Shown here: piece by piece, positions 16,201 to 17,494 of the stretch
Position numbering within the stretch: the first letter of the stretch is position 1
Layout: every line of letters starts with the position of its first letter
Source of the DNA: Caldifarciminota bacterium
GTDB taxonomy: Bacteria; Hydrothermota; Hydrothermia; B15-G9; WFZT01
NCBI GenBank assembly: GCA_026986235.1
Contig: JALSOY010000047.1
Location: 1 to 17,494, forward strand
DNA: 17,494 bases
Reading direction: 5' to 3'
The notes under the pieces: model-generated
Told to the model about the DNA's origin: nothing
Databases searched by the model: none
What the model saw: only the letters and a program-made list of their open reading frames with translations
Position numbers and translations under genes: made by a program

Positions 16201-16613
16201 TCGATTCAACTCTGAGCTTTGTAAACAGCTGGGCACAGTACGATTACGACCTCAACTTCCTCAATCCAGGAGATACCATCAGGGTAAGGCTCAGATTCGT
16301 AAGCGACGGAGAAGACAACGCTGAGGGATTCTATGTTGACGATTTCAGTATAACCGGAGAGAGTATAGTATCACCTGTTGGTATCGACGAAGATGAAGTA
16401 TCCAGTTTTGAAATCCTCCTCTCCTCTGGTATGTTCAAAGTAACTGTCATCAAACCCATGTGTGGTAGCTTAAAGATCTTTGACTCATCGGGAAGACTCG
16501 TGAGGAAAATCGATGTTAAAGGCCCCGGTGTCCTGGAAGTAAGAGGCCTGATGCCGGGAATATACTTCGTAAAATACGCAAACTCAGTAAAGAGAGCCGT
16601 GATAGTAAAGTAA
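13299..16613 (+). CDS. Gingipain-type (C25) cysteine protease with T9SS C-terminal sorting domain
   Basis: The 1104-residue protein opens with a signal peptide (MIPLIAILLSFSVHIEG) and a propeptide-like N-terminal region (to about 195). The C25 peptidase domain (about 203-565) has the YLIVTPSRFAD start, LLLGGDVEYVPAR (267-279), a calcium-loop-like DLDGSWDENGNG (305-316), the catalytic His segment LNHDGHG (425-431; H430 likely), the catalytic Cys in SIGCWVG (C465), and the closing LLGDPLM (558-564). Beta-sandwich domains follow (about 570-860), then a jelly-roll/MAM-like domain (about 865-1020: DFEGNLNGW to YVDDFSITG). The last ~75 residues, with SLKIFDSSGRLVRKI and PGIYFVKY, are a type A T9SS sorting domain. 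It should be exported across the outer membrane and processed or attached at the surface. The start is set by AAAGGAGG 6 bases before the ATG. The stop codon lies within the target duplication of the element that follows. Confidence 0.92.
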   Translation: MIPLIAILLSFSVHIEGPHYELKGSEIKIVDKGYSLPSGSGVPAIPQKTYFFAVPSGMKVTRMEIKSIRTVKPGGKFEIPPVPSPAILDIPGIKFEAKPPRKDPQIYGSSRFYPDSFVNFDGFHTLLGAGVASVTVVPYRYNPVSGEIEILRSVDIEFETVPDKRSVKKTRWGRDFVHSVVRGLVENPEDVHQDFVPINQGMDYLIVTPSRFADVFDSLARWYRRFGIRTTIRTTEWITTHYAGRDLAEKVRNYARICYQDSGLTALLLGGDVEYVPARVAYAMTCEAGFVSDEDSIRADLYFSDLDGSWDENGNGTFGETADSIDLYPDIIVGRAPVRNTREVQTFIRKVIAYEAPYFRDYQNRALFFAEVLWHDPFTDASIGKEMIDSLYVPGHIYITKLYETRGNESSSSVASAINSGVNFLNHDGHGWYNVMGTGADYMGISDVQGLSNGLRCGILFSIGCWVGAFDRDAISEYFIRNENGGGVAFIGNSRYGWGSPGNPGYGYSDRFDSEFYGTIFERNVPYLGAALALDKVLFIPYSRDENVYRWHQYQLNLLGDPLMPVWKNVPQDLRVTAPDTVVAGSNFRISTFSADSGRATITQGNDILDVVKFWGSALLHVPSGVTGEIVLGVYVPGHVRLLKNISVIHHGAFPGIDTVLVRDSSLYADSIVSPGETGILKLVFKNSGNDTSEPTGVHIDEITGILDLHPDSFVISGLSPEEEETVAIFYSASHDTGHAVLRVSIAGDSTSWILPVMRPYLMGRTSLISGTLNPGDSGEIEIWIKNETVAPARDVTVMLSSGTPGVYVQDTVYFPEIAARDSSVCTVSVYVDPSIIPGSTYEIGVEYSVSGYTGNFTLQGIVGVSAYRQDFEGNLNGWRLGSRWLVGERRAHSGTKSLYCGTPGSWRYGNNWNSSIESPEIVVSFNPTLSFWLWYEVATYGSDGIYVEIVHGNETDTIDFIGSGGALDSTLSFVNSWAQYDYDLNFLNPGDTIRVRLRFVSDGEDNAEGFYVDDFSITGESIVSPVGIDEDEVSSFEILLSSGMFKVTVIKPMCGSLKIFDSSGRLVRKIDVKGPGVLEVRGLMPGIYFVKYANSVKRAVIVK
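16603..16613 (+). repeat. Left copy of 11-bp target-site duplication
   Basis: TAGTAAAGTAA, identical to 16815-16825. This copy is the last 11 bases of the C25 protease gene and includes its TAA stop. The flanking bases differ on each side, so the repeat is exactly 11 bp, as expected for a target duplication. Confidence 0.8.
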
Positions 16614-16713
16614 GAGGGTGTTCGAAAAGTATATTTCTTAATTTACGATTAAAGTTGATTTTACGGTTATCATCCCTTTTTAGTCCTTTTCCAAGGAATA
16701 GGGTTCTCAAAAA

Positions 16714-16733
16714 TCCCCCTTGAAGAAGGGGGA
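16714..16733 (-). terminator. Possible minus-strand terminator hairpin inside the MITE
   Basis: An 8-bp stem of TCCCCCTT with its complement around a 4-base loop. On the minus strand it is followed by five T residues (16713-16709), so with the hairpin at 16777 the element could stop transcription from both sides. No minus-strand gene lies immediately upstream in the window. Confidence 0.35.
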
Positions 16734-16776
16734 CTTAGGGGGATTGAATTTCAATCGGAAAACATCCCCCTTTAGT

Positions 16777-16803
16777 TCCCCCTTCTGAAGAAGGGGGATT
16801 TTT
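16777..16803 (+). terminator. Rho-independent-type terminator after the C25 protease, carried by the MITE
   Basis: A 9-bp GC-rich stem (TCCCCCTTC with GAAGGGGGA) around a TGAA loop is followed directly by five T residues (16799-16803). It lies about 165 bases after the protease stop and before the CheW-like gene. The hairpin belongs to the inserted element, so the protease gene may have acquired this terminator by transposition. Confidence 0.55.
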
Positions 16804-16814
16804 CGAACAGCCTT

Positions 16815-16825
16815 TAGTAAAGTAA
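16815..16825 (+). repeat. Right copy of 11-bp target-site duplication
   Basis: TAGTAAAGTAA, the second copy of the direct repeat that ends the protease gene. Joining the two flanks at this repeat restores an uninterrupted protease 3' end. The remaining 63 bases up to the next promoter (16826-16888) hold nothing I recognise. Confidence 0.8.
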
Positions 16826-16888
16826 AGATCCTGACTTTTAAAAGAGAAAATTCGTGTGGCTTTAAACCTCGTTGTACATGCGGTTTTC

Positions 16889-16917
16889 TTGCCGATTTAG
16901 GGAAATTGCTATATAGT
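16889..16917 (+). promoter_or_regulatory. Putative promoter of the CheW-like genes
   Basis: TTGCCG (16889-16894) and TATAGT (16912-16917) are 17 bases apart. The -10 ends 7 bases before the ATG at 16925 and there is no Shine-Dalgarno sequence, again implying a leaderless transcript. Confidence 0.42.
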
Positions 16918-16924
16918 AAGTCAC

Positions 16925-17344
16925 ATGAAAGTCCTCGTAGTCGAGATAAACGAGCGTTTATACGGTTTTGAATTAAAGAAAACCAACCGAATCGTTACGG
17001 ACATCCATTACACCCGCATCCCCTTCGTTCCAGACATATTTCTGGGTCTTACCATTCTGATGGGTGAGGTGGTGACCCTCGTTTCACTCAACAGGATTCT
17101 CGGCATTGAGGAACTTAAAGGAGAAGAAGACATGTATCTTCTGATGAAGGGTCGTGAATCCACCTGGGGGTTTCCCGTATCCAACATCTATGACATTGTG
17201 GAGGTAAAGGAAGACGAAATTGAGTCCCTCGAAGACCCTTTCATCAGGGGAGATTTCAAGGTCAAAGACAGGGTTATCCTCCTCGTGGACACAGACAAAA
17301 TAGAGGATCATCTTTATGAATCAGTATCTACTTTTCAGGAGTAA
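16925..17344 (+). CDS. CheW-like chemotaxis coupling protein
   Basis: The 139-residue protein is a single CheW-like domain of normal length. It begins KVLVVEINERLYGFEL (2-17), the first strand pair, with I23-V24 before the IPFVPDIFLGLTILMGEVV stretch (32-50), which corresponds to the conserved P-x-x-x-x-G-x-x-x-x-x-G-x-v segment, followed by TLVSLNRILGI (51-61). The second half (YLLMKGRESTWGFPVSNIYDIVEV) and ILLVDTDKI near the end complete the fold. CheW proteins link methyl-accepting receptors to the CheA kinase at the inner membrane. The second CheW-like gene begins inside its 3' end (29-bp overlap), so they are likely co-translated. This marks the start of a chemotaxis or chemosensory locus that continues beyond the window. 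Confidence 0.85.
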   Translation: MKVLVVEINERLYGFELKKTNRIVTDIHYTRIPFVPDIFLGLTILMGEVVTLVSLNRILGIEELKGEEDMYLLMKGRESTWGFPVSNIYDIVEVKEDEIESLEDPFIRGDFKVKDRVILLVDTDKIEDHLYESVSTFQE

Positions 17345-17494
17345 CGGTGTAACTCACGGCATAAAGATTAAGTATGTGAGTGGCACGGGTACAGCATACG
17401 GTGATGATTACATTTCTGCCTCTGAGTGTTTTTATCGTACGAAAGAAATGGAGAGACACTTTATCAAAATCGGAGACCGCATCCTCTCCGTTTC
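17316..17494 (+). CDS. Second CheW-like or related chemosensory protein (partial)
   Basis: Fifty-nine codons are open to the right edge, starting MNQYLLFRSNGVTHGIKIKY. The opening has the polar-strand pattern of a CheW-like domain (YLLFRSNGVTHGIKI compared with VLVVEINERLYGFEL in the neighbour). RHFIKIGDRILSV near the edge resembles the later h-x-I-x-x-x-x-x-I-L-x-V strands, although the middle is shorter than in typical CheW. The ATG is 9 bases after an AGAGG site and lies within the last 29 bases of the preceding gene in another frame. With the C-terminus missing, it could be a CheW paralogue or a divergent relative. Confidence 0.6.
   Translation, partial: MNQYLLFRSNGVTHGIKIKYVSGTGTAYGDDYISASECFYRTKEMERHFIKIGDRILSV

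Larger units (their letters stand above)
16614..16814. mobile_element. 201-bp MITE-like element with terminal inverted repeats
   Basis: The ends are GAGGGTGTTCGAAAA on the left and, read inward on the other strand, AAGGCTGTTCGAAAA on the right: 13 of 15 positions agree. The element is bounded by a perfect 11-bp direct repeat (TAGTAAAGTAA). It has no open reading frame of note. The left ~90 bp is AT-rich and plain; the right half carries two C5/G5 hairpins (16714-16733 and 16777-16798). The features fit a non-autonomous miniature inverted-repeat transposable element moved by a transposase encoded elsewhere. The 11-bp duplication would suit an IS4/IS231-like transposase (10-12 bp targets), but this is a guess. 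The hairpin half is shared with the repeat cluster at 8346-8600. Confidence 0.8.

Noticed and set aside
16826..16888. Possible small RNA or tRNA between the MITE and the CheW promoter
   Set aside because: No cloverleaf, strong hairpin or terminator can be drawn in these 63 bases.

Overview
The window looks like a stretch of chromosome from an uncultured Gram-negative, diderm bacterium of the wider FCB type. Candidate phyla such as WOR-3/Stahlbacteria or Hydrothermae would fit, but this is inference. The pointers are a gingipain-type (C25) protease ending in a type IX secretion (T9SS) sorting domain, a large outer-membrane-type beta-strand protein with repeated GxGxGDY motifs, an archaeal-style zinc-ribbon nicotinate phosphoribosyltransferase, compact ATGA-coupled operons, and abundant short C5/G5 hairpin repeats. 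No ribosomal RNA, tRNA, CRISPR array or transposase was seen.

Layout. (1) 1-2546, minus strand: a Rieske Fe-S protein, then a processive family-2 glycosyltransferase fused to a c-di-GMP-type MshEN domain, then the signal peptide of a secreted protein cut by the window edge. The glycosyltransferase plus secreted protein resembles the NfrB/NfrA arrangement. (2) 2589-5135, plus strand: the 848-residue surface/outer-membrane protein, transcribed divergently from the Rieske gene and overlapping tail to tail with the next block. (3) 13147-5115, minus strand: a long run of genes. Nicotinate phosphoribosyltransferase, sugar-1-phosphate nucleotidyltransferase, RmlA-like thymidylyltransferase, RmlC epimerase and an extended-SDR epimerase form a tightly coupled sugar-nucleotide operon. 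After a 346-bp gap filled with hairpin repeats come a damaged acyl-reductase-like SDR, an aldehyde dehydrogenase and a GT9 (heptosyltransferase-like) glycosyltransferase. (4) 13299-16613, plus strand: the C25 protease. (5) 16614-16814: a 201-bp MITE-like element with terminal inverted repeats and an 11-bp target duplication that copies the protease stop codon. (6) 16925 to the end, plus strand: a CheW-like protein overlapping the start of a second one.

Taken together, the window is mainly about the cell surface: nucleotide-sugar supply (RmlA/RmlC/epimerase), glycan assembly (GT9, c-di-GMP-linked GT2) and exported surface proteins (T9SS protease, beta-strand protein). A chemotaxis-type locus begins at the right edge. 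Three genes have a -10-like box ending 6-8 bases before the ATG and no Shine-Dalgarno sequence, with a supporting -35, and a fourth has the -10 alone. This suggests leaderless transcripts alongside ordinary Shine-Dalgarno starts. The most distinctive signals are the MITE with its stop-codon-duplicating target site, its degenerate relatives beside the damaged SDR gene, and the GxGxGDY surface protein.
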